64,000 nt of DNA from Spinacia oleracea (Eukaryota > Streptophyta > Magnoliopsida > Caryophyllales > Amaranthaceae). The notes beneath the pieces were generated by a model. It saw only the letters and a program-made list of their open reading frames with translations, made no database searches and had not been told where the DNA came from. Below, piece by piece: positions 34,515 to 47,531 of the stretch. Numbering within the stretch: the stretch's first letter is position 1; the number at the start of each line of letters is the position of its first letter. The position numbers and the translations under genes were made by a program. Location of the stretch: positions 25,349,449 through 25,413,448 of the forward strand of contig NC_079491.1 in NCBI RefSeq assembly GCF_020520425.1. The letters run 5' to 3'.

Positions 34515-36759
34515 GCGCACAGCGCCCAGCGCTCGCGCCCTCGCCCATCCGTCCCGCCCGCCCCAGCGCGCTGCTGAGCCTGCCCCTCGCCCGCGCCCAC
34601 GCACATCGAGTGTGTGTGTGTGTGTTATTCGTTCGTTCGTTCAATTCTTTTCGCCCAATCACATTAATTCGTGGTTGTTCCGTGCTATAGGACGGATTGG
34701 TATAATTCTCTTCTTCCTTACCTATTCTATTTAAATTCCGTATTTTAAATTATTATATTAATATTGTTTTGAGTAATTAAAATGCTGTGAACCGGTTATG
34801 AATACTGTGGTTTGAGGATTTGCGTGTTGTGATTCATTAGGTTTGTTTTAATTATTAAAGGATGAATTTTCAGATTTGTTTATTGAATAAAGCATTGATT
34901 TTTATGATGATAAACTAGTGTTATTGGGATTTTCAAGTTAGGGCTTTAACCTAGACCTAATGAGTCAATTGATTAGCATAATTCGGTGATGATTTTAATT
35001 ATGATAATCAATTATATTTTCAGATTTGAATATAGGGTTAAAGTGTCGATTTTTATTGATTTTAAAGGCGGAAAAAGTATGTTTTTGTACTAGGGATTGA
35101 TTTTGCAAATTGAGACGATTTTATTATTGAAAAACGATTGAATTCTAAAGTTTAAATGAGGTTTTAAATTTTATAAAGTTGCTGGAAATTTAATGAACAT
35201 GGAAATAATTTAAGTTTCATTATTTTGATGATAGGAGGTGATTTCTAGTTGAGTGCTCGTTATTGCAAAGTGGCCCCTACGCTTAGGTATTCAAGGTACG
35301 TACAAGTCTAGGGTGACCACACCTTTTGTCAATGACATTACATGATTGTTGATGATGTGAATTACATTATGTGGAATCATGTTTATTTTGGTGAACGAGC
35401 ATGTGATTTGTGATGTTGGATTTATTGGATTAATTGTTGAACAAGCATGTTGGAATTGTTATGAGTATGGATTTCATTGTCAATCATGTTGTTCAATATT
35501 TATGCATGTATGGTTTATTTCACATGCAAGGGATGAATTATTTATTTGTATGCTATTGTACGGGATGTCTAGCATACTTTGAGCCAATTATTCGTACTTC
35601 GTTGTACCTATTTATTTTACCACATGTGAAGGATTAGCTCACGTAAGCCACCGCACATGTAAGGTTCAGTTGGGAATATTATGTATGAAATGAATTAGGA
35701 TTTGTCGTGCAAGGGCACAACCCTCATGTTAATGTGCATGATGTGGAGTCTCACCTTGGCGAGGAGGAACATGGAAGTAATATCACAAGTGTCTTGCCTT
35801 GTTGATCACAAGTCCTAAAGCATTTAAAATAAGATTGTTTTGGTTGTTGTTTATTAATTGTATGTGTGCATGTTGGTGAGTCTTGAGTTCGCCTTTAATA
35901 AAATATTAATAAACGTAAAGTGGAACCAGAACAAGCTTCAAAACTCTTGGAACGTATATACCTTGAGTATGAACAATGGGGGGAGTCTTGCCGGAAAGCT
36001 CGTACTCCTACTAATGATACAAGACGTTGTTTCATTTATATTATGCGCAGGAATTCCGTCGGTATGGCCCGACACTCGGTATGGCCCGATTTTATTATTA
36101 TATATTTGGTGTATGGTTGGCTCCCATCACCTTTTCCCTTTGTGGATTATTCTTTTGGCTCGTTCGAAGCTTATTCTAATTAAATTGTGAGTCAAGAGTC
36201 GAGTCAAGAGTCGAGTCTTGTATTCATGATTGATTGTTTATTATTATATGGCTTTTGCATGTTGATTAGTACTTAGTGAGTGATGCATGTTTTAGTTTCA
36301 TTCACTCTATGCTTGTAAGTACTCAGCTTTTGCTGACTACGTGCTTTGTGTGTTTTGGTCATGGCCTTTGCCTTAATGACCCTATGATGATCTATCATTT
36401 GCACTTGCATTGATGGGGAGCAGAATAAAATAGCAGGTTGGTAGATCGGAATCATGTGGCTTGGGATGATCGAGAGAGTTGCATGTTTTCGTATTTTGAA
36501 CTATTTAATAATACTTTAATTATGTTTGAAATGTTTGAAATTATTTATGTTTTGGGTTTTGGGCCATTATGGTTCCAAATTGTAGGAGGCCTCAATATTT
36601 CATTAATTATGTTTTTAAAGGTTAGTTGACATTTAATTCCGCTGCGTAATTCTGGTAATAGCCTTAACCGTTATCACGGTGGCGATAATACTTTAGTAAT
36701 TCCTTTATTTTAAGTTGGAAAATGGTTTTATAAAAGCAAGGAATTATTAGGGTGTTACA
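33797..36759 (+). mobile_element. Solo LTR of a Ty3-like retrotransposon, 2.96 kb
   Basis: Begins TGTAATACCTCG and ends GGGTGTTACA, with inverted TGTAA/TTACA termini and the 5-bp duplication GTCGT at 33792-33796 and 36760-36764. Excision restores the LINE RNase H frame as GLGVVARDHTRAV. The TGTAATACC/GGTGTTACA ends resemble LTRs of Tekay/Del-type chromoviruses. A TATA box (TATAAATA) lies at 34154-34161, followed by a CT-rich, GC-rich leader (34200-34680). The ORFs inside are compositional. Confidence 0.9.
34154..34161 (+). promoter_or_regulatory. TATA box of the solo LTR
   Basis: TATAAATA in GCCTATAAATAGGACTCC, followed by the CT-rich stretch typical of a transcribed LTR leader. It could still drive transcription. 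Confidence 0.55.
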
Positions 36760-36764
36760 GTCGT

Positions 36765-37107
36765 GGCCCGTGATCATACTAGGGCAGTGTTGTTCGCATC
36801 CACGAGAAGAGTCAAAGCATGGTGGCCAATTGAGATAACAGAAGGGAAGGCCATACTTATGGCTATCAAGCTCGCAAAGAGGTACAGGTACGAAGATGTC
36901 ATAGTTGAGTCAGATTGCCAAGTTATTATTAATCGTCTTGCAAAGGAGGTAGTTTTTCTTTCAAATTTTGATAATGTCCTTGAGGATGTAATTGTTTCAA
37001 TTAGTAGTGATTTCAATTCCATATTTTGGTCTCATGTAAGAAGGGATGACAATTTTGTTGCTCATCACTTAGCTAGGCTAATGCCGTTTGGTGTTCAACA
37101 AGTGTAG
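36765..37107 (+). pseudogene. LINE ORF2 C-terminal RNase H
   Basis: Open to the stop at 37105-37107. It contains EITEGKAILMAI (catalytic Glu), VESDCQVIINRL (catalytic Asp) and RRDDNFVAHHLARL near the end, with a 3' UTR and A-rich tail following. With the first part at 33725-33796 it makes one RNase H domain. Confidence 0.9.
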
Positions 37108-37227
37108 GAGAATTTCTGTCCTACCGAAATCTCGCCCTATGTACTCTCAGACATTTTATCCCTAAATTAATGCATTAGCTCCGCTTTCCCCTCAAATAAA
37201 AAAATAAAAAAATCTAATGCAATGCAT

Positions 37228-37464
37228 TCTTTTAATAGCATTTTAAGAGTTAATTGGGTTGATTAGGGATTGATGACGTCATTAAGGGCATGTTGGTTTG
37301 TGTGTGTGTGTGTGTGTGTTTATGTGTGTGAGAATTAGGGGTATTTGGTGAATTGAAACACGAGGGGTATTTGGTGAATTATGAAAACTGAAGGGCATCT
37401 CATGAAAAGCCGTTTAAAAAATGCATCAGCGAAAATTATAAACTCGCAAAAACTTCAAATACAA
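37228..37464. other. Right flank of LINE, including foldback-element fragment
   Basis: Contains a TG microsatellite (37298-37330). At 37325-37415 there is an imperfect copy of the palindromic element's terminal sequence (GGGGTATTTGGTGAATT repeats, CATGAAAAGCC end). Confidence 0.6.
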
Positions 37465-37465
37465 G

Positions 37466-37691
37466 GGCCCGTTCGGTATCACTGCTAGTTTTCAGGTTTT
37501 GGTGTTTTAGTTTTGTAAGTCATACGATTTGGATTGAATTATGAACTAAAAAATAATCATATCTATAGTATCATGTAGATTTTGAAAATTGGCAACAAAA
37601 ATACGAAAATTATTTTTTTGTGGTTTCATATTTTGGTTTTTAATTTGTAAAAAACAAAAAACAGGAAACAAAAAACGATACTGAACATGCC
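37466..37691. mobile_element. MITE, copy 1 of a family also at 61495
   Basis: Ends GGCCCGTTCGGTATC and GATACTGAACATGCC are imperfect inverted repeats. The interior matches the copy near 61495-61723 over most of its length, including ATGAACTAAAAAATA. No coding capacity, and no clear target duplication. Confidence 0.7.
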
Positions 37692-37699
37692 GTTAGTTT

Positions 37700-38537
37700 T
37701 TTAGATGATATTTAATCACGTACTCGCTATTACAACTATTTCATACGCAGTACATATAACTGTTTTTTTCCCAGAGTTTTACGTATTATTTGTGTTTTAT
37801 TAAAAAAAAAAAATTGAATATTATCAGGTTAATATCACATTTACTTTTTCAAACATTTTTGTTGTTTTAAAAAAAATGTGAAGATATATAATTATATATG
37901 AACTTTTGACATATTTTCCATTTTTCTCAGAAGTTTTTTTTATATTTTATTTTATTTTTTACCAAAAATGAAATAAAAAAGAAAGAAAATAACCCCTTTG
38001 AACCTTTTTTCACTTCACCAGCTCCCTGCAAACTTTCTCTCTCCTCCCTGTCCCTCTCTCTCTTTCGTTTGCAGTATTTCGCAAAATCCCCAACTTTGGG
38101 ACGCCTCCCTTCTTCCCCATCATCTCACCCCTTTCACCTCGGCCGCCACTCTCTATCACTCTTTCTCGTCCCACTTTTTCACTCCGATTTCTAGGGTTTT
38201 CCGACGAACTGAAATCCCCACTTTCCCCCTAATTTCCCTAGGTTTTTCCGAGCTGGATTCTATCTCCTACCTTCAATTAATCTCTATGCGTCGCTGGTGT
38301 ACTGGGTTCGTCGATTGAGCTCCACTCTACAGGAGAGAATCGATACATGAAATAGATAGATAGGTAGATAGATTGATTCCCCTTTTGATTATACTAATTT
38401 AGGGCATATTAGCACAAAATAGGAGCTGATTTTGGTTTAATTTTATCCCTTCTATTACATTTGGTGTAAATGGTTTTGAATTTATTATTGGGTAGGTAGA
38501 AAAGGGGGGAGGGTGGGTTTCTGGGTGTTTGATTTGG
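37700..38537 (+). promoter_or_regulatory. RAPTOR promoter and 5' leader
   Basis: An AT-rich upstream region followed by a CT-rich leader (38020-38200) with CTCTCTC runs, typical of plant leaders. The leader has short upstream reading frames: ATGCGTCGCTGGTG... (38286-38318, 10 codons and stop), ATGAAATAG (38347), and another at 38469. I cannot determine the transcription start or whether the leader is spliced. Confidence 0.5.
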
Positions 38538-41500
38538 ATGGCATTGGGTGATTTGATGGCCACAAGGTTTGCAGATTCTACAGTTGTGGTATCTAATAAC
38601 TTGGATGAGTATTTGAACCGGGATGATGTCGAGTTGTATCGTGCTCGGGAGGTTCCGGATGATGCCAGTACGAGTGGCGGTGGTAATGTCTATGAAAATG
38701 CTATCACTGTGTTGTCTACTGCTGCAGGGAATACCTCTACTGCCACTAGTATGATGTATTTGCCGCAAACTATTGTGTTCTGTGAGCTTCGGCATGAGGC
38801 GTTCGAGGATTCTGTTCCTACTGGGCCTGCTGAAAGTGGGTTGGTTTCGAAATGGCGGCCTAGGGACCGAGTAAGTTTCCTATTTTGTTCATTGATTTGC
38901 TTTGTGACGAACTTATGGTGGTTGTTGGACTTTGCGGAAGTGGATTTTTGTATGAAAGTATGCACAATTTGTGCTTTCGCCAGTGTTATTTTTATTTTGA
39001 AGCGCTAGTATTTGGGTTTACTTTCAGTTTGGGCCAAAATTATGCTGATTTATCGTGTGATTCACGATGTGCTCTTAGTTGTGAATGGTGAAACTACTCG
39101 AGCTAAGATTACTTTCCATTGATTTGGCGGGGAAGCAATGCAGCACAATGCACTAGATTAGACTCGTAACATGGGATAATTCTTTGAATGCTGTACGAAA
39201 TTGTGCACAAAAATGGTATTAAGTTTTGATGTAGCTTAGGTGACCGATTACTAGATAGACTGTTTGTCTTATCTAGACTGATAGTTTGTCAAATCATTAA
39301 GACACATTAATTGCCTTGGTATCTATAGCTTGTTGTATAGTAGGCGTGGTAAGACAACTTAAGATGTTGATAAGTTAGCCTAGAAAAAGCCTTGAAACAT
39401 TCCAAGTATCAAGTATTAGGAGAACTCTGTGCTCCTGTTGTCTTCAGTTCGAATCAGCTTTGGATCTCACTCTATAACTGTTCTTTGTTTGCAAGATAAT
39501 GTGACTAGTAGCTGATTCTCTTCCCTGTCTAGTAGTTTCCTACAATAGTTGGTTCCATGGGGTGGAAAGAGTTGTGTTCACTTTTAACTTATGACAAGAC
39601 TTGAGAGATTGAGTGGAGATTGGAGAAGAGGTGTTCTGCTGGTGCTTGGGAGATGATATCTGCAGGAAAGAAGTAATTATTTAGGTTGTAAAGCTAAGGA
39701 GAAAGCTAGCCCTGTTTAGTTTTTGCATTATTTCATGTCATTTGCTTATTGAAGAAATAAAAGAAGAGGCAGGAGGAGGATACCTGCCCTTAACTTCTGA
39801 CTTTGGTTTCATGGAACGAGGAGTTTCTCTTGTTCTCATTATACGTGTCGGTTCAAGTTGCTTAGGTCTTATGTCGTTCCTGAAACAATGAAATATAGTT
39901 TATGCACATAAAATATACGTTCTGTTAGTTAACTACTTTGAAATTTATGTAGTTAAGGCACAGCTGTTGAATGTTAACTTAAATATTACTGCTTTCATTT
40001 GTCTTCTGAAGTATAAGTCACCGAAGTTGTCTTGGAAAATGTTTCCTTAATGATTTATTTGAAGTATATAATTTGGGCATCTGATACTATCATTTTATTC
40101 TTTGCTGGTGACCCTGATTTTCTCCTAGCAATGAAATTAGGCCGTCTTTAATGATTAACACTTATGTTAAACTGCAATATTTTTCTCAGAGTTCCTCACT
40201 AGAGCCATCATCCCTAACACCAAATATATTTTTGCAGATGAAGACGGGAATGGTAGCTCTTGTTTTATGTTTAAATATCAGTTGTGATCCACCTGATGTT
40301 ATTAAGATATCTCCTTGTGCGAGGTTGGAGTGCTGGATAGGTATGTCCAACTTTTTTTCGTGTTCATTTAACTGTGATAGACTGGCAGTTCAAGTCAACG
40401 AGTTCCCATTGTGGATAATGACGAAACTGTACAGTTGGAGACGGGTTGTTTCATTTACTTTCATTTTTTTAAGCCTACAGAACTGCACTCAATGCTTCTT
40501 TGCTGGAAAATGAACTTCTTGTTTCATATTCCGTAATCCGTATGATAATGTGAAAGATCCCCATAGGGTCAAGCAAGTGTTGTTACCAGAGAGCTTCTCA
40601 TAATAACATGAAAAAGCTGGTGAACTCGTCCAAGTTCTGAGCTGAAAATGTTTTGGAGCAAGCTCGTTTAGCATGTGTATGGTCAATATTTTCTTGGTTA
40701 TGATAAAGGAAATTCTTCTTCATCACTAAATTAGTATGTAGGTTATAATTGATATGTGGAGTTATTTTTAACTTAGGCCCTGTTCTCTTCACATTATCTT
40801 TGTGGACTAAAACTTTAGTAACTAAAATTTATTTTTACTGTCGGCACTAATTTATACTACGTCCATAGTATTTGTTAAAATCAAATTTATTGAATAAAAC
40901 ATACTTTTTACAGATTCAGTGTTATATTTGTTCTTTGAAGTTACAAATTTTTACTAAAGAAAATATACTTTTACCCATGAAATCTACTTTTACTTATTGA
41001 AACTTATTTATACTCCATACCAATTTAATTGCTACAGTTTGAGTTTAAACTTTGCGAACGTACAACTTTGACCATTAATATCTTTAAATACTACTATTGT
41101 TCTTGAAAGTTATTTACACTTTGGAATATGTGTCCAAACTCCAAAGTATGAAAACTATGACCGTAAATTCTCACTATTATATATGTTGAAACATTATCAC
41201 GTGAGATCTTGTTAGATTTGTCTCGATATGTATTTCCAAAATATCAACTTTTTACAATTTTGTGGCTTACGGTATTTGATATATTAAGGTTAATTATTGT
41301 ATTGGAGTCCGTGCAACTAGTGAGTGTAAAGAACTTTTCGGAACTGAGGTAGTATGTATTAGTGAAAATATATGAAATTGATATTGCGAAATGTACATAG
41401 AGGCTAATCTAACAATATTTACATTCTATCCCATGTTTATATAGTTGTAAAAAGAAGTATGATCAGGGTTAGTATATAAATAGTGAAAGGTTCAATTGTA

Positions 41501-44500
41501 GAGATTAAATTGGGACAAAGGGAGTATTGATAAAAAATGATTTTTTACCGAATATTATGTTTTAAGGTCAAGAGAACAGGGCTAAGTTGAAACAATCATG
41601 TTGGAAACAGCATAGTTTATGAGTATTATTTAATTGTTGGTCATTCCTAAATGTTAATAGTAGAAGGTATTCTATTGAAACAATTGATGTAGATAATAAA
41701 TTAACGAAAGGATTCTTTGGAAGTTTTGAATGCTGTTAAGTTGCTCAAAAACCACCAAAATCCCATTTATCCCGCCGTTGGTGAAAGTCATGAAACTTTG
41801 GAAAAGCCACTTTACTGATATTTTGTTGTTTATGAAGGGGGAAATAAGTACCCATGGAAACTGAATGGGATTGTGACGTATGCTTTTTCTTGATTTGAAA
41901 TTCTGCCTTTTGGACATCCCTAGTTGTGGAGAACAATGATGCTGTGGAAGTCAGTGTCTATTGTGGCACAGCCAGTGTAACATAATTCGCTATATAATTC
42001 ACCTTTTCAATTCGCAGTTCGCCCAAAATGGGACAAATATAGGCGAAAACCGACCATAATTCGCTCTTTTCAGATCGCAATTCGCAGGGAGATTAGGGAA
42101 TTATGTAACACTGGGCACTTAGATGATGAAACAGTGATGAAAAACTTGTGATATATTTCCTCTGATTTTTATTTTAATTTCCAACGTTTTGGCTTTTGCA
42201 CTACTCACATACTCAACCTTGACTATCTTTAATGATTTATAGTCAAGGAAAAATATAGTCCCATGACATGTTTTTATTTTTTGACAAAATGTGGGTATTG
42301 TTAGATTTGTTTCAATATATACTTTCAAAATATAAGCTTTTTATAATTTTTTACTTATTGATAATTAGAAATATTAGTGATTAAAGTAATGCACTAGAAA
42401 GCGTGAAAATGGAATGTTGCAAGTTAATAAGTTGGAGGAAGTATATAACAATGCTTGGACAACATCAATGAGTACTATAGTCTCTTTTATTTTGGGCTGT
42501 AGTTCACCATATTTTGTCACTGTTCCCTTCATTGTCGTCAGTGTTCTTTTCCCCTTTTTTTGTATTTTAGGATGTCTGATGGGGGCATTTTTGGTGGTTA
42601 AGTTGTTTTTCTTGATGACTTCATTCCTTGAGTTGATTCTTTCATATTCTTTCTGATCTCTTCTTATTTTGTATGATATTGAACTGTATCGTTTGGAGGC
42701 TTCTATATCCTTTCTCTTGCCACTGCTTTGTTACCTGTTGGAACATTTATAGAGTAAATGGGTTTATGTGTTAAATGTGAAGTGTGTATTATACTAGGAG
42801 TTGTGGAGGTAGTATGATGTATATACTGAGAGTTTATTCCAAGCGGATATAACGGTTCAGAGTCGTTGCATTTAGACCTAATGCAACGGTTTTTTGAGCT
42901 AATGCAATGGTTGTTTGGGCTAATGCAACGGTTTTGGGCGTTGCATTAGCTCACCCGATCGGGCGAATTTCATGTTGCACGCGGGCCCGATCGGGCGAAG
43001 TCTCAAACGATCTTTTTTGAGCGGTTTTTTTGACAATTGCTTTGGATGTAACCGATGGATATTATTTCCAACGGTGACTCTTCATTAAGAACTCTATATA
43101 TAGAGTACTTATGACACATTTATTTAATGATTAACATATCTATCATACTTGCATACATTTGAGAAACATCTTGCTAATCTTTTCTTAATTGTGAGACATT
43201 TGAGTGATAAACACAAATTCTTGTTGGATTGATTTTGTGAGAACACCCAAGATCAATTGATTCTGCATTGTATCTCAATAGTGTTGTCGTGAACCCGATT
43301 GTTCCTTTGTGGGTCGATAAAATACTATTAGGAAAACGTGTTATCTCGTGCCTTGAAGATTTTATCCGGTCTCCCCATAGTGATATTTCGAACATTACCT
43401 TCTCGTGTTGTTAGTATTGTATTTTTACTTATTGTAGCCTGTGCTCCATGGTGGCAGACCCGTTGGCCATGGCACCTACAAAGGCACTGGAAGCTATTGG
43501 AAAGGCCCTTAGTTTGCAATATGAAAGATGGCAACCCAAGGTGACTACTTTCTAACCGTTTTGTAACACAAACTTCTGTTATAATCATCATGGTGATATC
43601 CCCCTTGTCTGGCTGGTTTTTGATATGATTCTGCTCCATATTATTTTTTTGGGATCTTCTCAGGCTCGGTATAAGTACCAACTTGATCCGACTGTAGATG
43701 AAGTGAAGAGACTATGTAATACTTGTCGTAAATTTGCGAAAGCAGAGAGAGTTTTGTTTCACTACAATGGACATGGAGTGCCAAAACCAACGACGAATGG
43801 TGAAATCTGGCTCTTCAATAGGGTAAATTATCTCTTGAGTGGCTTACTTACCTTTAAGATTTTCCTCCTGGAGTTTACTGTTTTCTCATATTTGCACTTA
43901 TGCAGAATTATACACAGTATATCCCCTTGCCAGTCACTGAGTTGGATTCCTGGCTAAAATCACCTTCAATCTATGTGTTTGATTGTTCTGCTGCTGGAAA
44001 TATAGTCAATGCTTTCATAGAGGTACATACCTTTTTGCTAATGATTAAAATCCCCCTTTAACTTATGACCCTAAAGATAAAAGGTTGGTGGATGATATGG
44101 TTAGTTTTGATTTTTGACAGCTTATTGATGCTTCTACTTCCTCTGGTGCTGCGAAGGATTGCATTTTGCTTGCAGCATGTGAAGCACATGAGACCCTTCC
44201 TCAGAGCGCTGAGTTTCCTGCTGATATTTTCACTTCTTGCCTCACAACACCTATTCAGATGGCCTTGAGATGGTAATACTATAGTTTCTTTTGTGAGGCA
44301 GCTAATGTTTTAACTGAGTTCTGATTCAGCGGTTGAGCACATATGTCTCCACTTCATTAACTCGGTACTTCCAAACAAGTACTTTTTTTTTGCAATTGCT
44401 ACAAAGCTGTTTGTTTCCCTCTGCTTTTTATATCTCCTTGCATCCTATTGGCAGCAATTATTGGGATTCTAAAGATGTCCCATTAGTGTTTCATGGTTCA

Positions 44501-47492
44501 ATCATAATAGCATTCTTCTATACTTGTTTGTCATGTCAAGTATCTGTTGTTACTCATTTGTTTTGTATTTGAGTTTGTTTATCAGGTTCTGCAAACGCTC
44601 ATTGCTTCGTGAATCTCTTGATCATTCACTTATAGACAAAATTCCCGGTCGTCCAAATGATCGTAAAACACTTCTAGGTGAACTTAATTGGATTTTTACA
44701 GCAGTGACAGACACAATTGCTTGGAATGTTCTCCCACATGGTAAAACTGTATTTTTTTTTAATTTTTTATGTGTGTCTGTGTTTGTTATTTTTAGGGTTA
44801 AAGTTCTCCTTGAACTTGGGGCTTAATTGTTGATATGTTTTTCATTTGTCAGATCTTTTTCAGAGGTTATTCAGACAAGATCTGTTAGTTGCCAGTCTGT
44901 TCCGCAACTTTTTACTGGCGGAGAGAATAATGCGTTCAGCTAACTGCTCTCCGATTTCGTATCCAATGTTGCCGCCAACTCATCAGCATCATATGTGGTG
45001 TGTATTTAAACTCGAGTGAACTTTTCAGCATCGGTTTATCTTGTGTGTGCGTCACTCTCTTTTTTCAGTAAGTTATGCATTGACTTTATATTTTGGTAGC
45101 AAGACTGCACGGGTTACCTTCTTAACAAAACATTAAGCAAAGCAATGTGAGATAGTTGATTTTGACGTTAATTAGCTTACGTTTTCCTTGACCGATTTTA
45201 GTTGCAACTCCATGCAACTTTAGCTGTTTTTCCAAATGGCACCATCTCTTCATAAAGGCATGGTATAAGGGTGGCATTTTTATCATTTTATTGTAGGATT
45301 TTTTCACTAATTTTGGTACCATTTCTTTTTCTGCAGGGCTATCTTATCTCTACCATTATAAAATAATTAACATCTCTTTATAAAAAATTATCAACCATAC
45401 TACTCCACTTTGCTAAGCAGTCATCTCTGTGGGAATTGCAACCAGCAGTTCGGCACATACTCGTTTAGGATATGCAATTTACTGTATTTATCATCTGGAA
45501 GTATTTGATGTTCGTGCCATTGGAGGTGGTGGGAGTAGCCAAGGGGTGGCATTCCCATCTCCGAGGGGCTTGCCCTGCATCAAATCCTCGTCCAAGCAAG
45601 GGGGTAAGGAGTGTGAGTTGAGATGGTAAGCCTTGAGTTTAGGCCTAAGATCTCCAAGGAGTTCAGGACTCTTACCCAAAAAATGTTCATGTTATAAGAA
45701 AAGAGAGGGAAAACCGGAAAAGTGCTATAGTGAAATAGAATACTGATCTCCCTGACTTTGTTTGAAAAAGTTTATACAGATGATGCAGGGAATAAACGAG
45801 AGGATATCGATTTCTGTTTAAATTTAGCATTAGTGAGGTACATCGCATGGAATTAAAACACGGCCGTTCTTTTACGTAACGGCTGTTCTGTAACCCGTTT
45901 TGGATTTTCCGTTACGCAACGGTGCGACAAAAGTCACGTCTTTCTCCCCGCGTCGTCCGTTACTTGGTGACTCGCCGCGTTAGACATTTTTTTCACTGTT
46001 ACACTGTTCTTTTACACAAATTGACTAAAATATTTTTTTAATTAGTTATGCAGTTTATGAAACATGATATTTTGAGTGCTTATTTGTTAACAAAATATAA
46101 TACTCACTCATATTATGATAGATTTGGTTATATTATGTTGATATAATACTTTTTAGACTTAAAATATAATAACAAGGCTTAGACATGCTAATGTGATTTT
46201 TTTCAAAAAATTCACACCGCGTCAGCCGCGATCCGTTCTATTCACCCGTTACAAGCGGTTTCAGCGACTACGTGCCCGTTACCGCGAACGCGACCGCATC
46301 CGCGTTTTTTTTCTGTGGGTACATGGCTTGGCAGGAGGCTCAGAGTGCCACTTGTCCACCTGTGTATGGCTGATGTATGCAGCAGGTATAGAGGTATTCA
46401 TGGAAATCAGGGCAAACTTCTAATCATGACAATTTCGTGTAGTTAGGTAGAGAGAGATTGACGAGGTTTTTTTTTTATGATTAGTTTTATATCTAGGCTG
46501 ATAAATATGCAGAGGAAGAGGATATATAGAAATGTTGGATGAGGTATAACTGAAAGGTAGAAGGAAGTTACTTAAATGTTTCAATCACTTCTCTGGGAAT
46601 ACTAAAAACTTTAAACTTGAAGAGAGACAATTGCAAAGGAGTAAACAGAAGGAAAAATTATGTTTGGGGTTTCGCTGTACTCTCTTTATTTTCCCTTGTC
46701 TTTTATGCACTGTGATGCTGAGTCTTTCGGTGGATGCTAAATACCGATCTTGTCTTTTCTTTCTTACTCTGTTTTTTAGTTAGGTGTTGCACTTTCCTAA
46801 ATTGACCTTTTTTTTTAAGTGTTACACTTTTATATATGGAATTTACTGCACTACTTAATTATATTTCTCTCCTCTCATGGTTCCCCAACTCCCATTGTAT
46901 TGATCTTTCTCTCTTCCAAGGTCTCCACATACTCGCACCATATTTTCTTACAAGAAAATAATTCGCCTACTATCGACTTGTTACAATTAAGAATTTACCA
47001 CTTCCCTCACTAACAAATTCAACTCAAACCTCATAAAACTATGTGAAGTTGAAATGGTACTTGGTGAGTAGTCAACCATGCTTGAGCTATTCTATTTCCC
47101 TACTTTAAGTTTGTTAATGTTTTCCTGCTAAATTGACTGTAGGGATGCGTGGGACATGGCTGCTGAAATCTGTCTTTCTCAACTTCCATCACTAGTTCAT
47201 GATCCAACTGCGGAGTTCCAGGTGTGTTATTTTTATGTGTATTGTGCCATTTATCATGAATTTCTAACTTAAAGTTGGGATGAACAGTTTTTAGGATCGT
47301 TGATCCTGATTTACTGGAGGACTATGGGGATCATTTATGGTTATCATGTGTTAAAATTTGTTTTTCCTCTTTTAGCCTAGTCCTTTCTTCACGGAGCAGT
47401 TGACAGCATTTGAAGTATGGCTTGACCATGGATCTGAGCAAAAGAAGCCACCCGAGCAGTTGCCTATTGTTCTTCAGGTGTAGAAACATGCT

Positions 47493-47531
<39 letters not shown>

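Larger units (their letters stand above)
19909..37227 (+). mobile_element. 5'-truncated LINE with 15-bp target duplications (contains copia and a solo LTR)
   Basis: TCTAATGCAATGCAT occurs at 19909-19923 and again at 37213-37227, directly after the A-rich tail (37196-37212). The LINE itself is 19924-37212. Subtracting the copia element (22791-33313) and the solo LTR with one duplication (33797-36764) leaves about 3.8 kb. It starts inside the endonuclease domain, so it was truncated at insertion, as is common in target-primed reverse transcription. Confidence 0.92.

Noticed and set aside
34188..34734. ORFs of 115-158 codons in the solo LTR
   Set aside because: The region is a CT-rich LTR leader. 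Open frames overlap on both strands and encode Arg/Ser/Leu-rich low-complexity sequence.
35858..36190. Possible captured coding segment (EQASKLLERIYLEYEQWG) in the solo LTR
   Set aside because: Overlapping frames are open and the stretch lies well inside the LTR. Without other copies I cannot separate a captured exon from ordinary LTR sequence.
45429..45660. Glycine/serine-rich ORFs in RAPTOR intron 8
   Set aside because: Both strands are open, there is no homology I recognise, and the flanking exons splice in phase without them.
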